A DNA stretch of 64,000 nucleotides from positions 682,001-746,000 of the forward strand of contig JADJTP010000003.1 of NCBI GenBank assembly GCA_016711095.1, given 5' to 3'. The position numbers and the translations under genes are program-made. The notes below the pieces were generated by a model. It searched no databases. It had not been told where the DNA came from and saw only the letters and a list, made by a program, of their open reading frames with translations. The DNA is from Actinomycetales bacterium. Its GTDB lineage: Bacteria > Actinomycetota > Actinomycetes > Actinomycetales > Dermatophilaceae. Of the stretch, positions 28,621 to 39,661 are shown in pieces. Position 1 is the stretch's first letter, and the number at the start of each line of letters is the position of its first letter.

Positions 28621-28991
28621 GTGATTACTCCTTATATCTGCGTCGCGGACGCCCGCGCGGCCATCGACTGGTACTGCAGGATCTTTGCTGGCCGAGTGAC
28701 AGTCGAACCAATCGTGATGGACAACGGCCACGTTGGACACGCGGAGGTGACCCTCGGCAGGCAGCCGCATCATGTTGTCAGAGTCCTTCCCCGACTACGA
28801 CGTCGAGCCCCGATTCGGGTCGCGGCACCCCGGTGTCGCTACACCTGCGGGTCGACGACGTGGCGGCAGTCGCGAATGCGGCTAATGCCGGGGGCCACGA
28901 TCGACCGCGGACCAAAGACCGACGAGAACGGCACCGGGTCACACTGCACGACCCGTTCGGCCACCGCTGGATGCTGAACGATCACGATTGA
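28621..28991 (+). pseudogene. VOC-family (glyoxalase/bleomycin-resistance-like) protein, frameshifted
   Basis: Starts at GTG 28621 behind GGAGG with M-I-T-P-Y-I-C-V-A-D-A-R-A-A-I-D-W-Y, the first beta-alpha unit of the VOC fold. G-H-A-E-V-T-L follows, then a shift near 28760, S-E-S-F-P-D-Y-D-V-E in a second frame and V-S-L-H-L-R-V-D-D-V, then D-P-F-G-H-R-W-M-L in a third. About 122 residues when restored. Members bind metal or small toxic molecules; the exact activity is not readable. Confidence 0.7.
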
Positions 28992-29000
28992 CCGGGCCGT

Positions 29001-30283
29001 TCACGAGAGGCGTCGCGGTGACCGCTCCGGATCGGACATGAGCTGCTGAAGTCGTCGGATGCGATCGTTGAGGTAGCGCGCATGCGGGAGGCTCGTGGTT
29101 CTCGCTGCAGCGCGCGAGTATGCGTCCACAGCGTCCTGATCTCGCCCCAGTCGTTCGAGCAGTTGCCCTCGCACACTGTGGAGTCGGTGGTCGGCGGGCA
29201 GTTGGTCATCCAGCGTGGACTCCTCGATCGCGGCGAGCCCCACCTGCGGTCCGTACCGCATGGCGACCGACACAATGCGGTTCAGACGCACCACCGGGTT
29301 GTCATCGAGTTTGAGTAGCAGGTCGTAGAGGGCAATGATCTGTGACCAGTCCGTCGTGTCCAGATCGGAAGCCTCGGCGTGACAGGCTGCGATCGCCGCC
29401 TGGAGCTGATAGGGCCCCACCGGCCCCGCAGCAGTGCAGCCTCGACGAGCGCGATCCCCTCCGCTACCAACGCATCGTCCCAGCGGCGCCGGTCCTGCTC
29501 CTGCATCGGGATCAGTGCACCATCCGGGCCGGTGCGTGCCGGACGCCGGGCCTCGGTCAGCAGCATGAGGGCAAGCAGGCCCGCAGCCTCCGCCTCATCG
29601 GGCAGAAGCCGATGCACGATCCTGGCGAGTCGGATCGCTTCCGCGGTGAGCTCAGGTCGACCCAAGTTGGTGCCGGAGGTCGCGGCGTAGCCTTCGGTGA
29701 AGATCAGGTAGAGCACCCGAAGGACGGCGGTCAGTCGGGTGGTCCAGTGCTCGTCCGGGCCAAGCGCGAAGCGTGCCCCGGCGCTCACGATCTGTGCCTT
29801 CGCACGGGTGATGCGCCGAGTCATCGTCCCTTCTGAGACGAGGAACGCGCGCGCGATCTCGGACGTGGACAAGCCCCCCACCGCCCGGAGAGTAAGCGCG
29901 ATCTGCGACGAGGTCGTCAGCGTCGGGTGGCAGCACAGCAGGAGCACGTAGATGCTGTCGTCGTATGCCGCGCTTTCCTCAAAGCTGGTACCAAGCCACT
30001 CACCCGGTAGTCGTAACGCCGCCTCGCGATCCTCCCTCCGCCGTCGCGCCTGCTCCGCCCGCAGCAGGTCGGTGAGTCGACGAGAGGCGACGGTGATGAG
30101 CCACGCGTGCGGATTGTCCGGCAGGCCGCGGGTTGGCCATTCCCTGGCCGCGGCCATGACGGCCTCCTGCACGGCATCTTCAGCAAGGTCGAAGTGACCG
30201 TAACGCCGCACCACAGCCCCGAGGACCTGCGGTGTCAGTTCACGCAGCAGGCCCTCGGTGCCCGAGGTCGGTGCAGCTGTCAT
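29001..30283 (-). pseudogene. ECF42-like sigma factor with C-terminal TPR-type extension, one frameshift
   Basis: Restored length about 425 residues. Sigma region 2 is F-D-L-A-E-D-A-V-Q-E-A-V and W-L-I-T-V-A-S-R-R-L-T-D; region 4 is G-L-S-T-S-E-I-A-R-A-F-L-V-S-E-G-T-M. The long helical extension (L-L-T-E-A-R-R, A-A-I-A-A-C-H-A-E-A, Y-D-L-L-L-K) is that of the DUF6596/ECF42 group. A G is missing near 29412-29420, so the extension continues in another frame. Its ATG overlaps the stop of the YCII/DGPF gene as ATGA (30280-30283). ECF42 sigma factors are known to be coupled to DGPF proteins and to lack a classic anti-sigma factor. It contains the only CGGCATAC-type octamer in this accessory stretch. 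Confidence 0.8.
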
Positions 30284-30691
30284 GCCTCCGACTGATATTC
30301 GTCGATCGGGCGCACGTCAGCCACGGCACTGTTTCGGACATGCTCCGGCGCGGGGCACGCAGACAGCTTCCGCGGCAATCTCCGTCGCTCGATCGAAGCT
30401 GTCGCACTCGAGTACCCAGTAGCCAGCCAGAACCTCCTCCGCTTCGGCGTACGGACCGTCCGTGACGACCGGCACGCCCTCGGACAGCCGCACACGGCGC
30501 GTGTGGACCGGAGCCGACAGTCCCCGCGTCTCGACGAGTTCGCCGGATGCCGCGAGCTCGGCAGCGAACTGCTGCATGAACGCGCCCATCGCCTCGAAGT
30601 CCTCCGGACGCCAAGCCGGACCGCCGCCCGGGTCGCGAGCCATCGCGTTGTAGTCCTGCTGCGAGGCGTAGCTGAGGATGATGTACTTCAT
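30280..30691 (-). pseudogene. YCII-related DGPF-domain protein, partner of the ECF42-like sigma factor
   Basis: M-K-Y-I-I-L-S-Y at 30691 behind AAAGGAG, then the W-R-P-E-D-F-E-A-M helix and the hallmark T-D-G-P-Y-A-E-A-E-E-V-L-A-G-Y, about 135 residues when restored. An extra base near 30368-30373 shifts the frame. In the corrected frame the end reads V-A-D-V-R-P-I-D-E-Y-Q-S-E-A, with TGA overlapping the sigma ATG. That overlap supports the corrected frame. Such proteins are typical targets or partners of ECF42 sigma factors. Confidence 0.8.
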
Positions 30692-30793
30692 CGTTCGCTC
30701 CTTTCGATCGACACCGGTCGGCGCCGTTCACAAGAGACGTCGATACCGATCACCCGAAACAGACACGTCGATCATCGGATCCTTCACGAAGTC

Positions 30794-31441
30794 TCACAAT
30801 GCCGTCTCGCCTGCCCGGTGAGTGCCGATGCCTTCGATCAGTGCATCGACGCCCCATTCGAAGGCTTCCCGGGGTGGCTCGACGACCTCAGCGCTGACCG
30901 CGTAGCTGAGCGGTTGGGCCCGCGGGTCGAGACGGGCTCGTCGTGCTTGGGCGGTGTAGCGAGCCTCGCCGGCGGCGAGCCGCTGTTGTTCCTCGATCAC
31001 GAAGCCGGTGACGAAGGCGTTCATGGTCGACAGTGCCCTCTGGGCGTCGAGGGGGGAGAATCCTCCCTTCACAAGGGCCGCAAGCGGTATCTCCATGGCC
31101 CGCAGGGTTTCGTCGTCGGTGAGGAAGGTGCCCGAGACCATCCGTGCTCCGTCGCGGTACTCCAGCAGCATCGAGCGTTCGCGGTCGGCCATGGACTTCA
31201 GTAGGGTCCGCCAGCCCATTCCCGCGGCGTCGCCGGCCTCCGTCATCAGGCGGCGGATGATCCGTGTGGCCATCTCGTCGCGGAGCGTACGCATGTCCGG
31301 CAGATGGTAGTAGAGGGCGCCCGCCTGTACTCCCAGGCGGTCGGCGAGGGCGCGGGCCGTGATTCCGTCCAAGCCCACGTCGGCCAGAAGCTCGAAAGCG
31401 GCGTCGACGATAGCCGATCGGTTCAGCGCCCCTCGTGGCAT
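30794..31441 (-). CDS. TetR/AcrR-family repressor (TetR class C-terminal domain)
   Basis: 215 residues, intact. HTH at 8-50: S-A-I-V-D-A-A-F-E-L-L, I-T-A-R-A-L-A-D-R-L-G-V, G-A-L-Y-Y-H-L-P-D. The C-terminal part (M-N-A-F-V-T-G-F-V-I-E-E) fits the TetR_C group that binds aromatic or tetracycline-like ligands. Divergent from the oxidoreductase at 31526, with two near-identical 17-base palindromes between them. I infer autorepression and control of the oxidoreductase. Confidence 0.88.
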   Translation of the reverse strand: MPRGALNRSAIVDAAFELLADVGLDGITARALADRLGVQAGALYYHLPDMRTLRDEMATRIIRRLMTEAGDAAGMGWRTLLKSMADRERSMLLEYRDGARMVSGTFLTDDETLRAMEIPLAALVKGGFSPLDAQRALSTMNAFVTGFVIEEQQRLAAGEARYTAQARRARLDPRAQPLSYAVSAEVVEPPREAFEWGVDALIEGIGTHRAGETAL

Positions 31442-31461
31442 TGGGACCTACCCGCTTGACA

Positions 31462-31515
31462 TTTGAATGATGTTCAAACAGCTTAAGGGTCGCGATGGTT
31501 TGAACACTGTTCAAA
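31462..31515 (+). promoter_or_regulatory. Paired TetR operators
   Basis: TTTGAAT-GAT-GTTCAAA (31462-31478) and TTTGAAC-ACT-GTTCAAA (31499-31515, perfect 7-3-7 palindrome), 37 bases centre to centre, between divergent genes. TTGACA at 31456-31461 abuts the first site. The second overlaps AAAGGAG, the ribosome binding site of the oxidoreductase. Binding would block both promoters. Confidence 0.75.
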
Positions 31516-31525
31516 GGAGCAGACA

Positions 31526-32472
31526 GTGAAGGCAGGACTCGTCACAGACTTCACCAAGCCGCCCGCCTACGCGGACTTCCCGGATCCGGGGAGCGCGCCG
31601 GGCTTCGTCGAGGTCCAGATGCTCGCGGCCGGGGTGCACCCGCTCGTCCGGTCCGTCGCCAGCGGCGCACACTACTCGTCGGCGGATGTGCTGCCGTTCG
31701 TCGCCGGTGTGGACGGCGTCGCGCTCCTCGACGGTGTCCGGGTCTATACCGGCGGGTGCCCCGACCCACTCGGCACCATGGCCGAACGGACCCTGGTGCC
31801 GAACGGCTGGGCGGTCCTCCCCGACAACCTATCCACCGAGCTCGCTGCAGCCATCGTCAACCCAGCCATGTCCTCCTGGATGCCCTGGTCTCCCGCGGGC
31901 TCCAACCGGGCCAGACCGTTCTGGTGCTCGGCGCTACCGGGGTCGCCGGTGCTCTCGCCGTCCAGATCGCGCTCCACCCAGGCGCGGGCCACGTGATCGC
32001 GGCCGGGCGCAACCCTGCCGCCCTCGAGCGCCTTGCCGTCGATCCCCGGGTGTTCACCGTGTCACTGGCGAGCGGCCCGGAGAACATCACGCGGGCCCTC
32101 GCCGCCGCCCCCACCCGCCTCGACATCGTGCTCGACTACCTGTGGGGCCCGGTCGCCGAGGCCACCCTCGATGCGCTCCGCAATCACAGCCTGTCCACGA
32201 TGCAACCTGCCGTTCAATACGTGCAGGTCGGCGCTGTCGCCGGACGGACCGTCGCACTCGACGCGGCGATCCTCCGCGCCCGACCGATCACGATCTCCGG
32301 CTCCGGCGGGGGAAGCATCGAGCCCCGGCTGCTCTTCGAGGAACTACCGAAGCTCCTGGACGCCGCAGCCAACGGCACCCTTACCACCCGGGTGCGCACT
32401 GCCCCGCTCGCAGACGTGACCCGCGCCTGGGAAACTGACGCCCCCGGCCGGCTCGTGCTCACCACGGAATGA
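31526..32472 (+). pseudogene. Medium-chain (zinc-less) NAD(P)H oxidoreductase/quinone reductase type, one frameshift
   Basis: About 315 residues when restored. The catalytic half, from GTG 31526, is M-K-A-G-L-V-T-D-F with M-A-E-R-T-L-V-P. After a one-base shift near 31870, the Rossmann half reads T-V-L-V-L-G-A-T-G-V-A-G-A-L-A, the NADP motif of quinone-oxidoreductase-like MDR enzymes, and ends R-L-V-L-T-T-E. No zinc ligands are visible. Controlled by the divergent TetR through the two palindromes. Confidence 0.78.
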
Positions 32473-32569
32473 CAGGCGTTAAGCAACCGGGACCAATCAC
32501 TGCCAGTTGGCGGTTGCCCATTGCGGATGGGCGAGCTCGTTGCGCATGCTGTAGGCCATGTAGGATCCC

Positions 32570-32755
32570 GTGCCGGGCATACCACGCTCCGTCGGCCGTC
32601 CAGCCATTCGCGGTTTCGAGTCTGCTGGCTACCGCACCCTCGCAGACCTCGATGGCGCCAGCGAGAAACAGCTTCTCGCCCTCCACGGCGTAGGACCACG
32701 AGCGATCAAGATCCTGCGTGAACACGGGACCCGCCTGACCCCCTCAGAGTCATAG
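32570..32755 (+). CDS. Small helix-hairpin-helix protein
   Basis: 61 residues from GTG 32570. The core R-G-F-E-S-A-G-Y-R-T-L-A-D-L-D-G followed by L-L-A-L-H-G-V-G-P-R-A-I-K-I-L is a compact helix-hairpin-helix, a non-specific DNA-binding unit seen in short actinobacterial proteins that often sit beside oxidoreductases or VOC proteins. Intact. Confidence 0.65.
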   Translation: MPGIPRSVGRPAIRGFESAGYRTLADLDGASEKQLLALHGVGPRAIKILREHGTRLTPSES

Positions 32756-32790
32756 CCACCGCCCCGACAGCGGCAGAAGTGGGTCCCGTG

Positions 32791-32894
32791 GTGGGTCCGA
32801 CCATCCAGGGGGTGGGTCCGACCATCCAGGTTTCGACCATCCAGGTTTCGACCATGGGACACGTCCGAGGACCAGGGTCCCCCCGCGGGGGGAC
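32791..32894 (+). repeat. Short direct repeats and an 18-base palindrome upstream of the hydrolase gene
   Basis: GTGGGTCCGACCATCCAGG occurs at 32791-32809 and 32812-32830. Then TTTCGACCATCCAGG occurs at 32831-32845 and its first ten bases recur at 32846. GTCCCCCCG-CGGGGGGAC (32877-32894) is a perfect palindrome. The block lies between the HhH gene and the hydrolase (start 33005) and could hold regulatory sites for it. Confidence 0.7.
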
Positions 32895-33004
32895 TGCCTG
32901 TCACCCCGCAGGAGGCCACGATGTCGAGCGGCTAGGGGGACGACGCGGGGTCGCCCATCGGCGAGCGTGGAAGCACACGCTAGCGAGGCAGAAGGAGCAC
33001 CACC

Positions 33005-34582
33005 ATGAGCACCTACGTCCAAGGCGACCGGGCGATGACCGGGAGCGATGAGCAGCAGGCGCCCGCCGGTCCCACGGGGAGACCCGCGCCCGGCGCGGAG
33101 CGCAGCGATCGTCGATTCGGTGCCCTGGTGCCGATCTCCCTGGCAGTGGCGTGGGGACTGGCTGCGGGCTGGTGGACGCCCCGCGGGCCTCTGACTTCCA
33201 GCGCGGCGATCTGGTCGATCGCAATCAGCCTGGCCGTCGGTGTCGCAGCCGGGTTCGCGGTGCGTCGCCGATCGGCGATGCTCCTGGCCCCGGCCGCCTT
33301 CGCCGCAGCCTTTGAGCTTGTCCGTCTGCGCGTCGACGGCCCCATGGTCGACGGCCTCCACGCGAGTTTCTACGGAACCATCGCCCTGGTCACCGGACGC
33401 GGTTTCCATGCCCTGCTGACGCTGCTTCCCCTCGTCCTCGGCGCAGCAGTGGGCGCCGGGGTGGCCCGGAGCCGAGCATGCGAGCCGGCGCTCGCGTCAC
33501 GTCGCCCGGCACGAGTGCTGCGACGCACCGGAACCGTCATCGCCGGTGTCGCACTGGTGGCACTGACCGCAGGGCTGGCGCGGCCGGCGACGACCGCCGC
33601 TATAACCGCCGCCGACGGAGGACCACTGCCGGGTTCCGTCGCCGAGCTGACCACGGTCGACGTCGGCGGTCACGAACTGGGTCTGATGATCCGCGGCACC
33701 AGCACCGACAACCCGGTCCTGCTCTTCCTCGCCGGCGGCCCCGGCGGCTCCGAGATCGGCGCAATGCGACGCCATCTACCCGAGCTCGAGAAACACTTCA
33801 CGGTCGTCACCTGGGACCAGCGCGGAGCCGGCACCTCCTACCCCGCACTGGACCCGGCGGACACCGTCACCCTGGACAGCTACGTCTCGGACACCATCGC
33901 CCTGAGCAACTACCTTCGGGGCCGATTCGACACCGATGCCATCTACCTGCTCGGACAGTCCTGGGGAACCACTCTCGGCGTACTCGCCGTGCAGGCACAA
34001 CCGCAGCTCTACCGGGCATTCATCGGCACCGGCCAGATGGTGAGCCAACGAGCCACCGACCGGATCTTCTACGAAGACACCCTGGCGTGGGCGGCCCGGA
34101 CCGGCAACGACGGCTTGGCCGAGCAACTCGATGCGGCCGGCCCGCCGCCCTACGCGGCGATGTTCCCCTCCGAGACGGCACTTTCGCACGAGAGCGACGT
34201 CTACCCCTACGACCACAGCGGCAACTCCGAAGGTGCCGGCCAGATGGCCGAGAACCTCCTCGTGCAGGAGTACGGCCTGATCGACCAAGTCCACGTGCTC
34301 GGCTCGTTCATGGACACTTTCGCAGCGCTCTACCCTCAGCTGCAGGACATCGACTTCCGCACGACAGCCACCGACTTCGAGGTGCCGATGTACTTCGTGC
34401 AGGGGGCCCACGAGGCGCGTGGCCGAGCGCAGCTCTTCGAGCAGTGGTACCCCATGGTCGACGCTCCCATCAAGGACGTCACCGTCCTCGAGACATCGGG
34501 ACACCGGCCCTTGTGGGAGCAGCCCGACCAGTTCGTGGACTACATGGTGGGCAAGGTCCTACGCGAGACGAACCCGCGATGA
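33005..34582 (+). CDS. Alpha/beta hydrolase with N-terminal membrane domain (proline-iminopeptidase-like)
   Basis: 525 residues, intact. The N-terminal 190 residues hold about five membrane segments. The hydrolase starts near residue 220 with the oxyanion H-G-equivalent L-A-G-G-P-G-G-S, then T-W-D-Q-R-G-A-G-T-S, the nucleophile in L-G-Q-S-W-G-T and a late catalytic His in E-T-S-G-H-R-P. The pattern is that of prolyl aminopeptidase/proline iminopeptidase relatives. ATG 33005 follows GAAGGAG. The catalytic domain is probably outside the membrane. Substrate unknown. Confidence 0.85.
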   Translation: MSTYVQGDRAMTGSDEQQAPAGPTGRPAPGAERSDRRFGALVPISLAVAWGLAAGWWTPRGPLTSSAAIWSIAISLAVGVAAGFAVRRRSAMLLAPAAFAAAFELVRLRVDGPMVDGLHASFYGTIALVTGRGFHALLTLLPLVLGAAVGAGVARSRACEPALASRRPARVLRRTGTVIAGVALVALTAGLARPATTAAITAADGGPLPGSVAELTTVDVGGHELGLMIRGTSTDNPVLLFLAGGPGGSEIGAMRRHLPELEKHFTVVTWDQRGAGTSYPALDPADTVTLDSYVSDTIALSNYLRGRFDTDAIYLLGQSWGTTLGVLAVQAQPQLYRAFIGTGQMVSQRATDRIFYEDTLAWAARTGNDGLAEQLDAAGPPPYAAMFPSETALSHESDVYPYDHSGNSEGAGQMAENLLVQEYGLIDQVHVLGSFMDTFAALYPQLQDIDFRTTATDFEVPMYFVQGAHEARGRAQLFEQWYPMVDAPIKDVTVLETSGHRPLWEQPDQFVDYMVGKVLRETNPR

Positions 34583-34634
34583 ATCATCGATGACTCATCG
34601 TCGGACGCCGCCGCGGGCCCCCGCGGCGCGTCGA

Positions 34635-36068
34635 TCAGGGCAGACCGATCGTCTCGTGCAGACCTGCCAGCACGCTGTCGCGATCAATGTGCTGCGACGA
34701 GGCGATCCGTCCGTCAGCCACTGCTGCCTGGAAGGTCGCGGCGTCGGCGCGCACCTGCGCGGCATAGGTGTGGGCGAAGGTCGCAACGGCCGAGTCCGCG
34801 ACGTCCTTGCGGCCGAGGTAGGCGGCGAGTGCGACCGCGTCACCGGTGCGAGCGTGCGATCGCGCCAGGTCGTGGCCACAGAACTTGGCGTACTCGATGA
34901 GCCCCGACGTGGTGAACCGGCTCGGGTCGGGCGCCCACTTCCTGTCGCGGATCTGGCGGACGCAGAAGCTCAGACCGTTGGCCGCTGTCGTCGCGCCGAG
35001 GAACACGTCGGTGTCGGCCTGGATGAGCCGGGCCGTGGCCACGATCCGCTCGCCGTGGGTGGGGAAGTGGCTCGCCGGGGCATACCCGTCGAGCACCGAA
35101 GGCTGCGCGCTCTTGACCTGCAGGACGACCAGGTCCCGAGCCGTTCTGCCTTGCAGCAGCACGGCGAAGTCCATGACGCCGACGCTGCCGACCCCGACGA
35201 CCTTGTGGGCGATGTCGACGACCCGATACCGGTCCAACAGCTCTTGACGGTCGACCGACTCGTGGCCGCGGTAGTCGGCGTACAGGCCGAGGACAAAATC
35301 GGCGAGCGGTCCTGAGGTTCCGATGCGGATGAGCAGGGGAGGTCGATCGACGAAGCGGCGCCCAGATTCGGTCTTGGCGGTCAGCGAGCTGACGGCGGTC
35401 CACATCGACTCCCTGCGAGCCGACTGTCGGTCCAGCGACAGGTCACTGAGGGCGCGCCGACCGACTCGGTCCCGAGTGATCCACCGGCGCAGTGCCGCAG
35501 CGTCTTCGCGGCCATACCAGACGTCCAGCTCGCTTCGCGCCGCTCGCTCCCGAATCGACTGACGGTATGCCGCCGCGGCCGATCGGGCCGCCAGTGTTCC
35601 TGCCGATCTGGGCTTCTTGGCGTCGGCTGCGGCGAGGACGAACGAGGTCGCCAGGCGCAGCAGATCCCACTCGAACGGTCCCGGTGCGGCCTCCTCGAAG
35701 TCGTTGAGGTCGAACACGATCCGTCGATCGGGCGCGGCGAAGAGCCCGAAGTTCGACAGATGCGCATCCCCGGAGAGCCGGACCTCGAGACCGGATCTCG
35801 GGCAGGTCGACAGGTCAGCGGCCATCACCAGCGCGGAGCCCCGATAGAACGTAAACGCGCTCGCCGCCATCCGCGCGTGCCGCAGCGGAAGCAGTGCCTG
35901 GACCCGGGCCGGCTCCTGGGACAGCAGCAGTGTCACCGGGTCGGGCCGGTCGGGGGCCGCCTCCCACCGGCTGAGACCGCGTCGCGGCCGAGCGACTCGG
36001 GCAGCCGTGCCACGGCTTCGGCGTTCCGCGGACGTCGCCGGCACCGTCTCGGCTACTGCTTGGCTCAT
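34635..36068 (-). CDS. DUF2252 family protein
   Basis: 477 residues, matching the family length. Signatures are F-Y-R-G-S-A near residue 75, L-S-G-D-A-H-L-S-N-F-G near 100, F-D-L-N-D-F-E-E and D-L-L-R-L-A. These recall the catalytic and metal-binding loops of aminoglycoside-phosphotransferase-like kinases, but no substrate is known. The octamer GTATGCCG reappears inside it, so the core chromosome has resumed by here. Confidence 0.88.
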   Translation of the reverse strand: MSQAVAETVPATSAERRSRGTAARVARPRRGLSRWEAAPDRPDPVTLLLSQEPARVQALLPLRHARMAASAFTFYRGSALVMAADLSTCPRSGLEVRLSGDAHLSNFGLFAAPDRRIVFDLNDFEEAAPGPFEWDLLRLATSFVLAAADAKKPRSAGTLAARSAAAAYRQSIRERAARSELDVWYGREDAAALRRWITRDRVGRRALSDLSLDRQSARRESMWTAVSSLTAKTESGRRFVDRPPLLIRIGTSGPLADFVLGLYADYRGHESVDRQELLDRYRVVDIAHKVVGVGSVGVMDFAVLLQGRTARDLVVLQVKSAQPSVLDGYAPASHFPTHGERIVATARLIQADTDVFLGATTAANGLSFCVRQIRDRKWAPDPSRFTTSGLIEYAKFCGHDLARSHARTGDAVALAAYLGRKDVADSAVATFAHTYAAQVRADAATFQAAVADGRIASSQHIDRDSVLAGLHETIGLP

Positions 36069-36148
36069 GTCGTCAAGGTAGTTCCCTACCGGCGCGATGG
36101 CTATGGCCGGCGGCCGGGAGTTGCGTCAGCCGGCGCGTGCGAGCACCG

Positions 36149-36889
36149 TCAGCCGAGGGTGCCGATCTTGAAGCCCGCCAGTGTGTTGGTGGGCAGGGCC
36201 GCCCCGCTGTGCTGGGTGGTGAAGGCGGCCGTTCCATCGGTCCCGCACAGGCCCCTGATCGCATCCTCCCCGCCAGGGTGCCGGTCAACCCATGAGGTGA
36301 GGTCGTACACGCCCCCACTGACCACCGCCCAGCACGACTCCTTCGTGTTGTGGGTCGCCACCTGCGCCATCGTGTATGCCGTCGCACCGCCGCCACTCGT
36401 CGCCGGCGGCGCGGCGATTCGGTCGGCCCAGGCTGCGGTGGCGCCACTGTGGCCGACGAGCACCGTCATCGCGATGGTCGCCAGCGCCAAGACCCCAGCG
36501 AGGACACCGCCCACCGTGACCACCGCAGACCCGCCCCGACGAGCCATGAGGAACCACAACAACGACACGACGAAGAAGGTCACCGCCAACCACGGCAGCC
36601 GCTCGCCCCACTCGGCGTGTTGACGCGGCATACCGACGCGCGCGGCCAGTGCCTCGCCCGACTTCTCGGCAACCACCGCGGCGCCGGCCCCAGCAGCCAG
36701 CCCGGCCATCGTGAGCCACCCGAAGCCGCCTCGCCAGCGCTTGACCAGCACGAGGGCGATCACGCCCAGGGCGGCCAGCGGGAGCAAGACGACAGCACCA
36801 TGCACGACGAGGGGGTGCACGGGAAGGCCGATGATGGTGTCGAACGGTCCAGTCTGGGCGGGCAGAGCGGCCGGGAGCGCGAAGATCAT
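36149..36889 (-). CDS. Membrane protein with C-terminal cytochrome b5-like heme-binding domain
   Basis: 246 residues from ATG 36889 (36961 is an upstream alternative). The N-terminal half has four membrane helices of the DUF2231 type (I-I-G-L-P-V-H-P-L-V-V-H-G opening helix 1). After a fifth hydrophobic segment and a Gly/Ala linker comes a cytochrome b5 domain: Y-T-M-A-Q-V-A-T-H, S-C-W-A-V, V-Y-D-L-T-S-W-V-D-R-H-P-G-G and a later H-S-G-A-A. The H-P-G-G and H-S residues are the heme ligands. It is probably an extracytoplasmic electron carrier. Confidence 0.82.
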   Translation of the reverse strand: MIFALPAALPAQTGPFDTIIGLPVHPLVVHGAVVLLPLAALGVIALVLVKRWRGGFGWLTMAGLAAGAGAAVVAEKSGEALAARVGMPRQHAEWGERLPWLAVTFFVVSLLWFLMARRGGSAVVTVGGVLAGVLALATIAMTVLVGHSGATAAWADRIAAPPATSGGGATAYTMAQVATHNTKESCWAVVSGGVYDLTSWVDRHPGGEDAIRGLCGTDGTAAFTTQHSGAALPTNTLAGFKIGTLG

Positions 36890-37055
36890 GACGGCAACGC
36901 TAACCCGCCGACCTGGCCGACGCCCCCGACCATCGGGCAGTGCCGGTGCCCACTCGTCCAATCGCCATGACCCTTGCGATGGCCGTCAGTATGAGTGCGA
37001 AAAACCACCCCGGCAGGTATGCCGCGCGCGCCCGTCCCATGGCAGGCTCGACACC

Positions 37056-38726
<1,671 letters not shown>

Positions 38727-38758
38727 CCCAACGCGCTGCTGCGGCGGCGGCATACGGG

Positions 38759-39661
38759 TCAGCTCGTGATGTCCTTGCTGGCCAGGCGGGCCCACGCCGC
38801 GGACACGAAGACGAGGGCATAAGCAAGCGCGATCCCCAGACCCCCGCCGGCGCCATCAAGGCTGATCGGGTCGCGCAGCAGGTCGCCGAAGGACATCCAC
38901 TCGTGGACGATGAGCCACGGATGCAGCCAGGACAGCTGCTCGATGCCCTGGAGCACCCACGAGAGGATGACGAAGATCATCACCGTGATCGTCGCCGCCA
39001 TCGGCTGCTCGGTGAGGGTCGATACGAACAGTCCGACCGCAGCGAGCGCCGCGAGACAGGCGGTGATGTAGAGCATGACGAGCCCGAGTCTGCCCAGGGC
39101 CGCCCAGAAACCCAGCTGCGTCCCTGACAGGGTCGTCATCGGCCCGGTCCCGAAGACCGCCACGCCGACAATGGCACCGGTGACCGCGACGATGGCCACT
39201 CCCAGGAAGGCTCCGAAGACCAACGAGGCATACTTCACCAGCAACAGCCGGGTCCGGGTGACCGGCACGGTGAGCAAATAGCGAAGCGTTCCCTGATTGG
39301 CCTCACCGGCGATCGAGTCGCCGCAGAGCATCGCGACGGCCAACGGCAGGAACATTGTGATCTCCACCCCAAGGGCGGCAAGAGCGACAAACAGGCCGTT
39401 GGAGGTGATGCTCGACAGGAAGTCCGGCCCGCGTCCCGGGCTCGGTGCGGACATCTTCACGGCGATCGCGATGACCACCGGCACGAGAGCCAGGACCGCG
39501 AGCCCGGCCTGATTCCGCCGGCGGCCCGCGATGAGCCGAACCTCCGACCAGAAGAACCGAAACGCCCACCCGCGCACCGGTAGGGACGTGCCGAGCGCCG
39601 AGTCCCCGGACGACCGGGCCGACTTCGATCTGGCCGACTCAACAATCTCAGCCGCTGACAT
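38759..39661 (-). CDS. ABC-2 type transporter permease
   Basis: 300 residues with six membrane helices, and the conserved G-E-A-N-Q-G-T-L-R-Y-L-L-T-V-P-V-T-R loop that contacts the ATPase in ABC-2 exporters. Its start lies inside the end of the ATPase gene (14-base overlap), so the two are co-translated. Export substrate unknown. Confidence 0.88.
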   Translation of the reverse strand: MSAAEIVESARSKSARSSGDSALGTSLPVRGWAFRFFWSEVRLIAGRRRNQAGLAVLALVPVVIAIAVKMSAPSPGRGPDFLSSITSNGLFVALAALGVEITMFLPLAVAMLCGDSIAGEANQGTLRYLLTVPVTRTRLLLVKYASLVFGAFLGVAIVAVTGAIVGVAVFGTGPMTTLSGTQLGFWAALGRLGLVMLYITACLAALAAVGLFVSTLTEQPMAATITVMIFVILSWVLQGIEQLSWLHPWLIVHEWMSFGDLLRDPISLDGAGGGLGIALAYALVFVSAAWARLASKDITS

